In this document: one piece after another, positions 35,038 through 45,456 of the stretch
Layout: the number at the start of each line of letters is the position of its first letter
Position numbering within the stretch: position 1 is the stretch's first letter
Source of the DNA: JALYXI01 sp963795835
Lineage (GTDB): Bacteria; Acidobacteriota; Terriglobia; Bryobacterales; Bryobacteraceae
DNA length: 64,000 bases
Direction: 5' to 3'
Assembly (NCBI GenBank): GCA_963795835.1
Contig: CAWCJC010000001.1
Span: 682,001 to 746,000, forward strand
Position numbers and translations under genes: made by a program
The notes under the pieces: model-generated
Database searches by the model: none
What the model was told of the DNA's origin: nothing
Seen by the model: the letters and a program-made list of their open reading frames with translations, nothing else

Positions 35038-36333
35038 GAGTGATTGCTGAGGAACATCTGCACTACTAACAGGATACTGATCCCGCAGAGGGAGGTGAGA
35101 ACCTTCATCATGGTCCAGCTCTTCAGGGTTTGCGGAACCGTCATGCCGAATAGTTGGTTGACGATCCAGAAACCTGCGTCGTTGACGTGCGACAGCAACG
35201 TGCCGCCGCAGCAGACGGCAAGGTAGATCATTTCGGGCCGGTAGCCGGGGATGCCTTTGACCAGTGGCGCGACGATGCCTGCGGCGGTGATGATGGCGAC
35301 AGTGGCCGAGCCTTGCGCGGCGCGCATGCCAGCGGCGATCAGATAAGCGAGCAGCAGAGGCGACACATTGGCGGAGGCGAGGAGCTTCCCGGCATAGGCC
35401 CCCGCGCCGGTATCGACAATCACCTGTTTGAACGCGCCGCCGCCGCCCATGATGCAGAGCAAGGAGCCCACGGGCAGGAAGGCGGCGAGAGCGAGTTTCG
35501 CGAGTTCGTCGCGAGTGAGGCCGCGGCGCACACCGAAGAAATACATGCAGGCGAGCGTGGTGAGCGTGAGTGCGGTGAAGGGATGCCCCAAGAAGACGAG
35601 CGCGGCGCTCTTGGGAGCAAGGGTTGCGGAAACGATGAGAAGCACCGGGAGCAGAAGCAACAGAATGACGAGCGGCACGGGGGGCGGATTCCGCAGCGGC
35701 GGACCGGCGTTCTCAAGTTTGGTTGCAATTTCCGGGACAGGGATGAAGAGTCGCTTCGAGATCCAGCCGCCATAGACGATGCCGCCCATGATGGTCATGG
35801 GGATGGAGAGCAGGGTCCCGTATAGGATGCAGGTGCCGAGGTCGGCTCCGAGGAGTTGCGCTGCGGCGGCGGGCGCAGGATGGGGAGGGACCAAAGCATG
35901 GAGGACCGTGAGGGGAGCCGCCATAGCAAGGCCGTAAAGAATGAGCGATTTCTTCGATTCTTTCGCCAGGTTCCAGACCAGCGGGGCAAGGATGATGAAA
36001 GCGACTTCGAAGAAAATCGGCAACCCGACCAGAAACGAAGCAACCAGCAGAGCCCAAACGGCGCGCTCCTTTCCGAACAGTTTCAGGAGCCAATCAGCCA
36101 GGATGCGGCCGCCGCCCGATTGCTCCAGATACGCGCCGACCATGGCACCCAGGCCGAGCAGGACCGCAATGGAGCCGAGCGCTTCGCCAACGCCGGATTG
36201 AATGGACTTTAAGAGCGCCGCGGGTGGCAGGCCGCACGCAAGTCCAAGCGCCATGCTGGTGAGCAGCAGCGCGAGAAAGGCGTGCAGGCGCACCGACCAG
36301 GATCAGGAAAAGCAGGAGCGCAATGGCGCCCAA
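35034..36333 (-). CDS. GntP-family gluconate/organic-acid permease, N-terminus shifted
   Basis: A GntP-type transporter with 12-14 membrane segments. The open frame from GTG 36291-36293 gives 419 aa (MRLHAFLALLLTSMALGLAC and onward; HPAPAAAAQLLGADLGT, LLSHVNDAGFWIVNQLFGM are family-typical). The first membrane segment lies upstream in the other frame (LTLGAIALLLFLILV) and joins when one G near 36293-36297 is removed. I give TTG 36331-36333 as a tentative true start; CTG 36343-36345 is possible. The family imports gluconate or related acids by proton symport; no sugar-acid kinase lies nearby. Confidence 0.83.
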
Positions 36334-36359
36334 TGTAAGAAACAGGAGCGGCGTGCCGG

Positions 36360-37373
36360 TTACGGTAGCGTGTGGAATTGGATGGTTCCTTTTCGTTCCC
36401 AAGCCGCAATAACGGCGCCGTTCGGGAGAGCTGTCAGCGAAACGAAGCCACCTTCGCGATCGAGCGGGACGGGTTCGGCGCGGTTGGGTACGAGAGCGAA
36501 GATACCTTCCGGCGAGGACCATGCGACGAATACGCCGGATTTGGTTGCGGCAATGGAAGGATTCTTGCCTTCGTGAACCGGAGTTTCAGGGCCATTATCC
36601 GAAGCGAGATAGATCTCTTTTTCGCGACGCCAGACGCTGGTGATTTTGCCATCGGGGGATTGCGCCAGCCCGCCGCCATCCATGGGGCAGGCATTCAGTT
36701 GCCAGTTGCCCGCGCCCAATTTCGTGGGCGAGCTAAAGGTGCGGCCGCCATCCTGGGAGCGCGCAAGATACATGTCGCGATTCCCGGCCAGGGCATTGCG
36801 CCACATCACGGAGAGAACACCTTGCGCATCAAAGAACGCCGATGGATGGCAGCAGTTGCAGATGCTTCCATCAGGCGATTTGTAAACGGCAAAGTTCTTT
36901 GACCAGGTTGCGCCGGAGTCCGTGGAGTAAGCGCCCCAGAGTTCCATGCTCGGCTGGCCGGGGCGAATGTTGCGGAGGTCAAGCCAGGTGGCGAAAAGAC
37001 CTCCCTTGGGTGATGCGGCCATAGTATGGAGGCCTTCCTGCGCGGCCTTTGCTCGATCGGTGACAGTCGGGCCCGGAGTCCAGGTTTTGCCGGCGTCGGT
37101 GGATCGCCAGGTTTTCAATTCACCATCGGAGACGGCGGAAATCACGAGTGTCTTTCCTGCGGACACGATACGCGGACCGCGGTGGTTACCGAGCGCAAGC
37201 TTTGCCGGGGTCGCAATCTGCACAGGTTCCGTCCAGGTCTTGCCGTCGGGCGACGTTGAGTAGTAAACGGCGTCTTCGGATCCGTACGTAGCGGCGATGC
37301 CATTGGCGGCGGAGGTGAGCTGGGGCTGTTTGAAATCGATACTCGCGGCCAGGAGCAGCGTGATCCAGAGCAT
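36360..37373 (-). CDS. exported sialidase-like beta-propeller protein
   Basis: A 337-aa protein with a short hydrophobic start (MLWITLLLAASIDF). At least three Asp-box (S/T-x-D-x-G-x-T-W/F) units are visible: RSTDAGKTW, YSTDSGATW and RSQDGGRTF, giving a six-bladed sialidase/BNR-type propeller. A CNCCHP cluster in the middle is unusual and may bind metal or form disulfides. Arginine triad residues of true sialidases cannot be placed with confidence, so the glycosidase activity is unproven. It precedes the GntP-type permease on the same strand. Confidence 0.78.
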   Translation of the reverse strand: MLWITLLLAASIDFKQPQLTSAANGIAATYGSEDAVYYSTSPDGKTWTEPVQIATPAKLALGNHRGPRIVSAGKTLVISAVSDGELKTWRSTDAGKTWTPGPTVTDRAKAAQEGLHTMAASPKGGLFATWLDLRNIRPGQPSMELWGAYSTDSGATWSKNFAVYKSPDGSICNCCHPSAFFDAQGVLSVMWRNALAGNRDMYLARSQDGGRTFSSPTKLGAGNWQLNACPMDGGGLAQSPDGKITSVWRREKEIYLASDNGPETPVHEGKNPSIAATKSGVFVAWSSPEGIFALVPNRAEPVPLDREGGFVSLTALPNGAVIAAWERKGTIQFHTLP

Positions 37374-37507
37374 CTGGTTATCATTTCACAGCTTCGATTC
37401 TTCGTTGCAGGGCGAAATATGTATTGGCCTGGGAGATCACGGGCAGAACCTGAACTGCCGACTGTTCCGTTACACACGGCCGTCCGCAATGCAGCTAGTC
37501 GTTGCGA

Positions 37508-37918
37508 TCACTCCTTGGTCATCGTGATCGTGCCGACGCGGTCGTAAATCCATTTGGCAGGATTATGGTGTTGGGCGGAGAAGGTGCCCGCCAGGTTGCC
37601 GTCTTTCAGTTCCAGCTTCCAGCGTTGGGGCTCACCGCCTTCGAAATCGAGAAAGATGTAGAGGTTCACTTTCGCTCCCGATTGCTGGATATCCAGCTTT
37701 GGCCCGGGCTTGCCGGTTTTATCGATACGGGTTGCGGTGAGCTTCCCATTTTCCTGGCGGATTTCAATTGTGTGTTTTTCGTTGCGCTTCGTGCCTGCCT
37801 CGTCGGTGGACTGGGCTATGCCGGTCCAGCGGCCCGTGATGTCGGGAGCCGCGGGTTGAGCGACCAGTGCGAGGGAGAGCAGAACCGTGAGAGTAAATAG
37901 GCGATAGGCGCGTTTCAT
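37508..37918 (-). CDS. small exported hypothetical protein
   Basis: A 136-aa protein with signal peptide MKRAYRLFTLTVLLSLALVA-QP. The mature part begins with ITGRWTGIAQSTDEAGTKRN and has alternating strands ending with GNLAGTFSAQHHN, a lipocalin-like/beta-barrel pattern of the kind found in small periplasmic proteins of soil bacteria. I cannot name a ligand. It is followed by a 134-base gap before the sialidase-like gene. Confidence 0.7.
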   Translation of the reverse strand: MKRAYRLFTLTVLLSLALVAQPAAPDITGRWTGIAQSTDEAGTKRNEKHTIEIRQENGKLTATRIDKTGKPGPKLDIQQSGAKVNLYIFLDFEGGEPQRWKLELKDGNLAGTFSAQHHNPAKWIYDRVGTITMTKE

Positions 37919-37943
37919 TTGTCGTGAACTATATCGTGTTTTT

Positions 37944-38375
37944 TCAGGCTTGGTCCGGCAGGATGAAGAATTCCTGGCGCTTCTCCAGGCAGTCTTTCCG
38001 TTCGGCTTGGCTTAAGGTAGCAAGGCGTGACTTGCCGGCGTTAAATACGGCCCGGGAAGAGAGACCGAGGCGGACTAAGTTGTCGCGGTCCTGGCGGGGA
38101 AGCATGAGATAGTGCTTGCGGCAATCGAAGCTGCGACACAAAAAGGGGCGGCGTTCGTAAATGGTGCAGCCCGAAGCACCGAGATAGAGGCAGCGTCCGT
38201 CGCGATCCGCGGCCAGAGCGAAGACGGTTTTACCCGAAGTGGCGTCGGTAAAGGATCGGGAGTGGTAGGAATTGACGTCATCGCCCTGTTCGGGGTGCAG
38301 CAGCAGGAGCTGGCTACTTTGGCAGCAACGGGTGCAGCCATTACAGGGGACTTCAGTGAGTGCGCTGGAGGGCAC
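37944..38375 (-). CDS. YkgJ-type cysteine-cluster protein
   Basis: A 143-aa protein with the zinc- or iron-chelating pattern of the YkgJ/Fe-S-oxidoreductase-like family: PCNGCTRCCQSSQL near the N-terminus and GCTIYERRPFLCRSFDCRKH in the middle, eight cysteines in all. The biochemical role of the family is not firmly established. It stands alone between a small exported protein and the heptosyltransferase-like gene. Confidence 0.85.
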   Translation of the reverse strand: MPSSALTEVPCNGCTRCCQSSQLLLLHPEQGDDVNSYHSRSFTDATSGKTVFALAADRDGRCLYLGASGCTIYERRPFLCRSFDCRKHYLMLPRQDRDNLVRLGLSSRAVFNAGKSRLATLSQAERKDCLEKRQEFFILPDQA

Positions 38376-38476
38376 GGTCCATTGTAGAGCGCTATCAGAA
38401 CAGGAGGGAAACCAGTGAGAATTCTCGAAACGTTTCCTGCAGGGTCAGGGCACTAACGATTATGAAATCGAACATC

Positions 38477-39512
38477 TTATGGCGCATGAGCGCTGTGTGC
38501 ATCCTTGCCAGCGCGGGTTTGATTGTGGCGGATCTTTTCTTTTTGGTCCAATAGGGCGGCTTCCACGCGTGCCAGTACTTCGTCCCAATCGCTCTCTCTT
38601 TCGCTGGCGAAATAAACGCATGGTGGGGTACCAGGGGGAATCGTCCCGGCCGTCCAGCCAGCGCCAGTCTGCATCCCAATGAAGCAGGGTCCATACCGGT
38701 GTACCTAAGGCGCCGGCCAGATGGGCCACCATCGTATCGGTTGTGATAACAAGATCGAGACCGCGGATGGTACGCGCGGTTTCGGCAACGGAGACGTTCC
38801 CCCAGTCGGCCTGGTGGAACGTAGGGCTCCCGGGCGGGAGGTGCAACGTGGCGGCGCCACGCTGCAGCCCGGTAAGTTCCAAGTCCGTTATGCCATCCAG
38901 GAACCGGAAGCGCTCGAGCGGGACAGAGCGCTCCGGCCGCCAGGCGCCGGAAGCCCAGACAAGCCCGACGCGGAACTTGTCCGAAACCCGAGTCGTGGCG
39001 TTGGGAATACTAAGATACGGTACATCGGCTGGAATGGTTTCGAGCGTCACTCGAAGTGCGTATGGCACTTCCATCAATTCGATCTCTAAATCTACTTCGC
39101 CACCGCGCACTGCCGGAAGTAAATCCTGCAATTCCAGTTGTGGCTCGAACTGCACTTCGCGGCAAATTGCGCGCAAGCGTGGCAGAAATCGAACGAACTG
39201 CAGGGTATCGCCTAAACCGTGGAAACAGCGCACCCGAACGCGCTTTCCCGCGAGCGGTTCGCCTTCCCAAAGCCAGCGCTGGTGCTCGGGCAGATGGCTG
39301 CAGACAGCGCCTGTTGCGCGGCGGCAAGCCTGCACCCGGTCGCTTTCCCGCCAGGCGAGTTCGAATTCGCCCGCGGTCATGAAAGCGAGCCATCGTTCAA
39401 GCGCCGCATCGTCAGGATTCTCCGCCGCCTCGATGCCCAATCGAAACTGTTCCACGGCTTCCGAAATCCGCCGCTCACGGTAGAAGCAATACCCTTGCTC
39501 TGCGTGTGTCAT
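38477..39512 (-). CDS. TPR/heptosyltransferase-like glycosyltransferase, C-terminus shifted
   Basis: A GT9-like (ADP-heptose:LPS heptosyltransferase) protein. The N-terminus (EQGYCFYRERRISEAVEQFRLGIEAAE, read in parts) is a short TPR-like unit. The core has RVRCFHGLGDTLQFVRFLP, GLVWASGAW and LDLVITTDTMVAHLAGALGTPVWTLLH, then RWLDGRDDSPWYPTMRLF. Near 38600-38612 the frame moves +1 to SERESDWDEVLARVEAALLDQ, which ends at 38477; the uncorrected frame runs to 38460 with a basic, low-quality tail. Role inferred: glycosylation of cell-surface polymer. Confidence 0.82.
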
Positions 39513-39545
39513 GGAATATTCAAATACTCAGCCTATCCTGTAAAG

Positions 39546-41912
39546 ATGACGGGTCCACTCTCCGCTGACGAACTAAGCAAAATGGACGCGTATTGGCGCG
39601 CCGCGAATTACCTTTCCGTAGGCCAGATTTACCTGCACAAGAATCCTCTGCTTCGCCAGCCGCTCACGCTGGACCACATCAAGCCTCGCCTGCTGGGGCA
39701 CTGGGGCACAACGCCAGGTTTGAACTTCATCTATGTCCACATGAATCGGCTGATCGTGAAGCACGATTTGAATGCGATCTATGTCGCGGGGCCGGGGCAT
39801 GGGGGACCGGGGATCGTCGCGAACGTGTATTTGGAAGGCACTTACACCGAATACTATTCGCACATCGGACATAACGAAGAGGGAATCCGCCGCCTGTTCC
39901 AGCAGTTTTCTTTTCCGGGCGGAATTCCAAGCCATGTATCGCCGGAAACGCCAGGGTCGATTCATGAGGGTGGCGAGCTGGGGTATTCGCTGGCGCACTC
40001 GTTCGGAGCGGCATTCGATAATCCGGACCTGTTGGTGTGTTGCGTGGTCGGCGATGGGGAGGCTGAGACGGGGCCGCTGGCCGCAAGTTGGCACAGCAAC
40101 AAGTTTCTTAACCCCGTCAGCGATGGCGCGGTGCTGCCGATTCTGCACCTGAACGGTTATAAAATCGCGAACCCCACCATTCTGGCGCGAATTCCGGAAG
40201 GCGAGCTGGCCGAATTAATGCGCGGCTACGGTTGGGAACCGCACTTCGTGACCGGCCATGAGCCCGAACACATGTTCCAGACCATGGCGGAGACCATGGA
40301 TCGTGTGCTGGAGCAGATTCAAGCGATTCAACGGAAAGCGCGCACGGAAGGCTTCACCGAGCGGCCGCGCTGGCCGATGATCGTGCTGAATTCTCCGAAG
40401 GGCTGGACAGGCCCCGATAAGGTAGACGGTAAACAGATTCAAGGTACGTTCCGCGCGCATCAGGTACCGCTCGAAAACCTCAACAAGAATCCGGACCACA
40501 TCGGGATCCTGGAAACCTGGATGAAGAGCTACCGGCCGGAAGAGCTGTTCGATGAAAGCGGTGCGTTCAAGGCTGAAATTGCGGAGATTGCGCCCAAGGG
40601 CCATCGCCGTATGGGCGACAATCCGCATGCCAACGGCGGTCTTCTCAAACGCGAGTTGGAACTGCCGAATTTTCGCGACTATGCCGTGGACGTGAAAGCG
40701 CCCGGCTGCTGCGAAGCGGAAGCTACGCGCGTGATGGGAAGCTTGTTGCGCGACGTGGTGAAGAGGAATAGCGAGAGCCGGAATTTTCGGCTGATGGCAC
40801 CCGACGAGTTCGAATCAAACCGCTGGAACAATGTGTTCGAGGCGACCGAGAGGCAGTTCACGGGCGAGGTGGAACCTTACGACAGCCATCAGGCGCACCA
40901 GGGCCGCGTGATGGAGGTGCTCAGCGAGCATCTTTGCGAAGGATGGCTGGAAGGCTATCTCCTGACGGGGCGTCATGGCTTCTTTACCAGCTACGAGGCG
41001 TTCATCCACATCATCGATTCCATGTTCAACCAGCATGCGAAGTGGCTGCGCACCACCAACCGCATTCACTGGCGCAGGCCCATCGCGAGCTTGAATTATC
41101 TGCTGAGCAGCCACGTTTGGCGGCAGGACCATAACGGCTTCAGCCATCAGGACCCCGGTTTCATCGACCACGTGATGAACAAGAAAGCGGACGTGATTCG
41201 CGTCTATCTTCCGCCGGACGCCAACTGTCTGCTTTCCGTGACCGACCACTGCCTGCGCAGCAGCCAATATGTGAATGTGGTGGTGGCCGGGAAACAACCG
41301 GCGCCGCAGTGGCTGAATATGGCGGACGCCGTGAAGCACTGTACATCGGGGATCGGCATCTGGGACTGGGCATGCAGCGACAAAGGACAGATTCCGGATG
41401 TGGTGATGGCGTGCGCGGGCGACGTGCCTACGCTGGAGACGCTGGCCGCGGTCTCGCTCCTGCGCGGGTATTTTCCAGAGTTGAAGATCCGCGTGGTCAA
41501 CGTTGTAGACCTGATGACGCTCCAATCGTCAACCGAACATCCGCACGGCTTGAAAGATTATGAGTTCGATTCGATTTTCACGACGGACAGGCCGGTCATT
41601 TTCGCTTACCACGGCTACCCGTGGCTCATTCATCGGCTCACCTACAGGCGGCAAAATCACGACAACTTCCATGTGCGCGGATTCAAAGAAGAGGGCACCA
41701 CGACCACGCCCTTCGACATGACCGTCCTGAATGATTTGGACCGTTTCCATCTGGCGGGCGATGCGATCGACCGCGTGCCGGGCCTGGCCGCGATCGGGGC
41801 GCACGCCAAGCAGGAACTGCGGGGCAAGTTGGTCGAGCATCGCGCCTATGTCACCGAGCATGGCGATGATCTCCCGGAAGTCAAGAATTGGAAATGGACG
41901 CCGTATAATTAG
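39546..41912 (+). CDS. xfp: phosphoketolase (D-xylulose 5-phosphate/D-fructose 6-phosphate)
   Basis: A 788-aa ThDP enzyme that splits xylulose-5-P or fructose-6-P to acetyl phosphate and a triose or tetrose phosphate. ATG 39546 gives the proper N-terminus (LSADELSKMDAYWRAANYLS). Family motifs are VAGPGHGGPG, SHIGHNEEGIRRLF, the ThDP-binding VGDGEAETGPLA and LHLNGYKIANPT. The C-terminal domain has GYPWLIHRLTYRR and ends near the usual length. No acetate kinase gene lies next to it, so acetyl phosphate use must be elsewhere. Confidence 0.95.
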   Translation: MTGPLSADELSKMDAYWRAANYLSVGQIYLHKNPLLRQPLTLDHIKPRLLGHWGTTPGLNFIYVHMNRLIVKHDLNAIYVAGPGHGGPGIVANVYLEGTYTEYYSHIGHNEEGIRRLFQQFSFPGGIPSHVSPETPGSIHEGGELGYSLAHSFGAAFDNPDLLVCCVVGDGEAETGPLAASWHSNKFLNPVSDGAVLPILHLNGYKIANPTILARIPEGELAELMRGYGWEPHFVTGHEPEHMFQTMAETMDRVLEQIQAIQRKARTEGFTERPRWPMIVLNSPKGWTGPDKVDGKQIQGTFRAHQVPLENLNKNPDHIGILETWMKSYRPEELFDESGAFKAEIAEIAPKGHRRMGDNPHANGGLLKRELELPNFRDYAVDVKAPGCCEAEATRVMGSLLRDVVKRNSESRNFRLMAPDEFESNRWNNVFEATERQFTGEVEPYDSHQAHQGRVMEVLSEHLCEGWLEGYLLTGRHGFFTSYEAFIHIIDSMFNQHAKWLRTTNRIHWRRPIASLNYLLSSHVWRQDHNGFSHQDPGFIDHVMNKKADVIRVYLPPDANCLLSVTDHCLRSSQYVNVVVAGKQPAPQWLNMADAVKHCTSGIGIWDWACSDKGQIPDVVMACAGDVPTLETLAAVSLLRGYFPELKIRVVNVVDLMTLQSSTEHPHGLKDYEFDSIFTTDRPVIFAYHGYPWLIHRLTYRRQNHDNFHVRGFKEEGTTTTPFDMTVLNDLDRFHLAGDAIDRVPGLAAIGAHAKQELRGKLVEHRAYVTEHGDDLPEVKNWKWTPYN

Positions 41913-41922
41913 CATAAACGAT

Positions 41923-42378
41923 ATGAAACTGCTTACTGCTACCTTGATCTACTCCGCCGCCCTTTGCGCCGCGGACCTGAAGCTGGGTAAGCCGCTACAG
42001 CCTGGCGAGCCCCTTTCCGTTTCGCAAGTGCTGGCTTCACCCGGCCAATACGTCGGCAAGACGGTTCAAGTGAAGGGAAAGGTGACGGAGGTCTGCAAGG
42101 CGATGGGTTGCTGGATGAGCCTGACGGACGGGGAAGGCCACCTGATTCGCGTTCAGGTGGACCATGAGGGCGCGATCAAGTTTCCACAATCTTCCGTGGG
42201 GAAAACAGCGATTGCGGAAGGCAAACTGGAGCGCGAAGAGATGACGCAGGAAGAAGCTGTCGCAGCCGCTAAACACGAGGCCGAGGAGAATGGCCGGCAC
42301 GCGGATACTTCGACTATCAAATCAGGGTTAGTGGTATACCAACTTGCCGGAACCGGCGCCTTGATTCTCGACAAATAA
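41923..42378 (+). CDS. exported DUF4920-type protein
   Basis: A 151-aa protein. Residues 1-17 are a signal peptide (LLTATLIYSAALCA-AD). The body contains an OB-fold-like segment, VGKTVQVKGKVTEVCKAMG followed by CWMSL, which fits the DUF4920 group, and a charged helix at the end (EEAVAAAKHEAEENGRHAD). Two cysteines in CKAMGC could form a disulfide or bind metal. It follows the phosphoketolase gene after ten bases. Function unknown. Confidence 0.75.
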   Translation: MKLLTATLIYSAALCAADLKLGKPLQPGEPLSVSQVLASPGQYVGKTVQVKGKVTEVCKAMGCWMSLTDGEGHLIRVQVDHEGAIKFPQSSVGKTAIAEGKLEREEMTQEEAVAAAKHEAEENGRHADTSTIKSGLVVYQLAGTGALILDK

Positions 42379-42477
42379 ATAAACCAGCAGGATTCTTTCA
42401 TTTCGATTAGAATTACCTAAAGTTGTTCGAGAAATGCCCGATTAAGTAAGCAGGGATACTTTTCGCAACTTTGGTAT

Positions 42478-45456
42478 ATGTTCTTTAATCAGTGTTTCCA
42501 GCGCAGGCGCGAAGTGTCTTTGAAAATAAAGACATGGATCGCGCTATGTATTCTGGGGGTATGCGGTTCTCTTTTCTTTTGGGCGCAGTCGCGCGAGAAA
42601 AGCCACCCATTACGCATAGGCTTCAGCCAATTCGCCCCTTACATACTGGATACGGGAGGAGATAGTCCGAGCGGCCTCGCCGCTGAAATGATGACCAAGG
42701 CGGCGGCCCGCGCCAAAATTCAAATAAGATGGGTGCGAATTAAAGATATCGACCTGTCTTTGAAAGAGGGTGAAATTGATATATATCCGCTTGGAACGTT
42801 AACGCCGGAAAGGAAAAGCCTGCTGTATGCAAGCGAACCCTGGTGGGAGAACGAGATCCCTCTCATTTCTTTAGATTCAAAACCACTACAGACAGCTGAG
42901 AGTTCGGCGGGAAAACGCGTAGGCATCCGCGGGCTTCCCGTGTTGAAGCACCTTGCCGAGGTTTTATTCCCGAAGGCGGAGTTAGTACTCATTCCGCGGA
43001 TGGAGGACATGCTCGGTTCTCTTTGCGGCGGCGAGATCGACGCACTCTTTCTCGATATGCGGCTTTTAGAATCACAACTTCTTAAAGGCCAAAACCGGTG
43101 CGCCAATCAAAGTCTGCACGTAGCCTCAATTCCTAAGGGGAGTCTTTCGTTGGGTACGCTGGCCGCGCCTCGCGTGTCCGCTGCGGCGGACCTGCTTTAT
43201 GAGGAAATTGCGCAACTTTCCGCGGATGGCACGTTATCGGAAATCGCCTCCCGATCGTCACTCTACAATTCCTATCAAAATCGCCACATCAAAGATACTT
43301 TGGATGCCCAACATCGTGCTGACATGATGCGTTATGGGCTGGGCGTAATGGTGATCATCTTGTTTGTGATCAGCACGCAAACTCAGCGCCTGCGTAAGGC
43401 CAGAAAAGTCGCTGAAAGCGCTCTCTATCAGGCTGAAGAAAGCAATCAGCGCTTCAACGCTTTCATGCGCCATATGCCGGCTGTGGCTTTTATCAAAGAC
43501 GCAACAGGGTGTATGTCTTTCGTCAACGACCGGTTTGCGGATCTTCTGTCCGGGCCGGCGGAGCAGGCAATCGGCAAGAGCGACTACGAACTGTGGCCCC
43601 GTGAGCTTGCAGATGAATTTCGTAAGAACGATCTTCTCGTTCTCTCGCAGGATCGAAGTCAAGAGGTTCTCGAAACAGCTTTGAACGTAAAGGGCGAACC
43701 GCGCCACTACATCAGTTATAAGTTCCCGTTTTCGCATCCGTCCGGGGAAAAATTCCTGGGATGCGTGGCGGTAGATATCACGGAGCGCCTGCGTGCGGAA
43801 GAAGCTCTCAGGCTAAGCCAGTTCTCCATCGATTGTTCGCAGGAGACCATGATCTGGATCGATCAGCGCGGAATCATATTCAACGCGAATCAGGCCGCAA
43901 CTCGAAATCTGGGATATGCCCTCGCGGATCTGATCGGGCGACATGTTTCCGAAATCAATCCGCTAATCGACCAGAAAGACTTCATCGCGTCCCGCCAGGA
44001 ATTGAAAAACGCCGGTTCCATGACCATCGAATCACTCCACCGCAGAAAAGACGGCAGCGTGTATCCGGTGGAAATTCACCAAAACTTTCTGGATTACCAG
44101 GGCACGGAATATATCTGTTGCATGTGCCGTGACATCACGGAGCGGAAACAAGCGGAACAGGAATTGGCGCGGCAGGCGCAGCACGATGCGCTGACTGGAT
44201 TACCGAATCGCCGTCTGTTGGAAACGTGTTTGTCCCGGGCCATTGAGTCCGCCCGGACGGAACAGTTGCCTGTAGCAGTCATTTATCTGGATCTGGACGG
44301 TTTCAAGCTGGTCAACGATACTTTGGGCCACGGCGTGGGCGACCAACTCCTGCAACATATCGCTTCACGGCTGAGAGGATCGTTGCGCGACGGAGACATG
44401 CTGTTCCGGATGGGAGGCGATGAGTTTTCCGCGGTTCTCACGGGGGATGCCGACTTCAACGCAGTTTCGCGGGTGGCCGACAGACTTCTCGCAGAGCTAC
44501 ACGAAACCTTTGTGGTGGAGAATCACGATCTCTCGGTTACGGCTAGCGTCGGCATTAGTCTCTATCCCGAAGACGGTCTGGAAGGCAGCGATTTGCTCCG
44601 TAAGGCGGATGCCGCCATGTACGAGGCGAAGCGCCAAGGTAAGAATAAAGTCCAGTTTTTCACCCCGGAGCTGGGGGCAACTGCGCGGGAGAGGCTTGAA
44701 TTGGAAATGCATCTTCGCCGCGCGCTGGAGCGCCAGGAGTTTTCGCTGGTGTTCCAACCGGAGTTCTGTCTGACTACCGGCCGAATCGTGCGCCATGAGG
44801 CCCTCTTGCGGTGGAACCATCCCAGTTGGGGTAGCGTGTCCCCCCCGAAGTTTATTCCTGTCGCGGAAGATACCTCCCTCATCGTGCCCATTGGAAGGTG
44901 GGTACTCGAAGAGGCTTGCCGGAGGGCTGTTCAATGGCAGGAAACCGGATCGGAAGGCGTGGGCGTGGCGGTGAACGTCTCTTTGGTACAGTTCGGCAGA
45001 CCCGACTTCATCGACACGATCCAGGACGTTCTTCACTGCTCCGGTCTGCCTCCGGATCTGCTCGAATTGGAACTAACGGAGAGCGTTGTAATGCAAGGCG
45101 TGGAAGACGTGAAAGATAAGATTGCACGTCTTCGAAAGTTGGGCGTCAGCGTCTCGATCGACGATTTCGGGACGGGTTACTCCTCTTTGAGCTACCTCCA
45201 GCAACTGCCGATAGATAGTCTGAAAATCGATCGGTCGTTTATCCGGAATATCACGCTTGATGAGAACGCGGTCTCCCTCACCAGCGCCATGGTTTCCATC
45301 GCGCACAGCCTGGGGATGAAGGTAATTGTCGAGGGGATCGAGACCCCCGGGCAGCTTGCCGCCATCCGCCGTCTCGGCTGCGACATCGGCCAGGGTTATT
45401 TACTGGGTATGCCGACGTGTCTGCCGATGAGGATCGCTGTCTGCGCAGCCGCCTAG
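42478..45456 (+). CDS. membrane receptor with SBP3, two PAS, GGDEF and EAL domains
   Basis: A 992-aa cyclic-di-GMP enzyme. A membrane segment near 20-35 leads to a periplasmic solute-binding (SBP_bac_3-like) domain (about 45-260, LRIGFSQFAPYILD...), then a second segment (about 283-300) and two PAS domains (about 325-445 and 450-560, each closed by DITER). The cyclase domain has an intact GGDEF at 646-650, and the phosphodiesterase domain has EALLRW at 774-779 with DDFGTGYSSL, so both activities are possible. An amino acid or small molecule may be the signal (inference). Its 3' end overlaps gluQ tail-to-tail by 57 bases. Confidence 0.94.
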   Translation: MFFNQCFQRRREVSLKIKTWIALCILGVCGSLFFWAQSREKSHPLRIGFSQFAPYILDTGGDSPSGLAAEMMTKAAARAKIQIRWVRIKDIDLSLKEGEIDIYPLGTLTPERKSLLYASEPWWENEIPLISLDSKPLQTAESSAGKRVGIRGLPVLKHLAEVLFPKAELVLIPRMEDMLGSLCGGEIDALFLDMRLLESQLLKGQNRCANQSLHVASIPKGSLSLGTLAAPRVSAAADLLYEEIAQLSADGTLSEIASRSSLYNSYQNRHIKDTLDAQHRADMMRYGLGVMVIILFVISTQTQRLRKARKVAESALYQAEESNQRFNAFMRHMPAVAFIKDATGCMSFVNDRFADLLSGPAEQAIGKSDYELWPRELADEFRKNDLLVLSQDRSQEVLETALNVKGEPRHYISYKFPFSHPSGEKFLGCVAVDITERLRAEEALRLSQFSIDCSQETMIWIDQRGIIFNANQAATRNLGYALADLIGRHVSEINPLIDQKDFIASRQELKNAGSMTIESLHRRKDGSVYPVEIHQNFLDYQGTEYICCMCRDITERKQAEQELARQAQHDALTGLPNRRLLETCLSRAIESARTEQLPVAVIYLDLDGFKLVNDTLGHGVGDQLLQHIASRLRGSLRDGDMLFRMGGDEFSAVLTGDADFNAVSRVADRLLAELHETFVVENHDLSVTASVGISLYPEDGLEGSDLLRKADAAMYEAKRQGKNKVQFFTPELGATARERLELEMHLRRALERQEFSLVFQPEFCLTTGRIVRHEALLRWNHPSWGSVSPPKFIPVAEDTSLIVPIGRWVLEEACRRAVQWQETGSEGVGVAVNVSLVQFGRPDFIDTIQDVLHCSGLPPDLLELELTESVVMQGVEDVKDKIARLRKLGVSVSIDDFGTGYSSLSYLQQLPIDSLKIDRSFIRNITLDENAVSLTSAMVSIAHSLGMKVIVEGIETPGQLAAIRRLGCDIGQGYLLGMPTCLPMRIAVCAAA

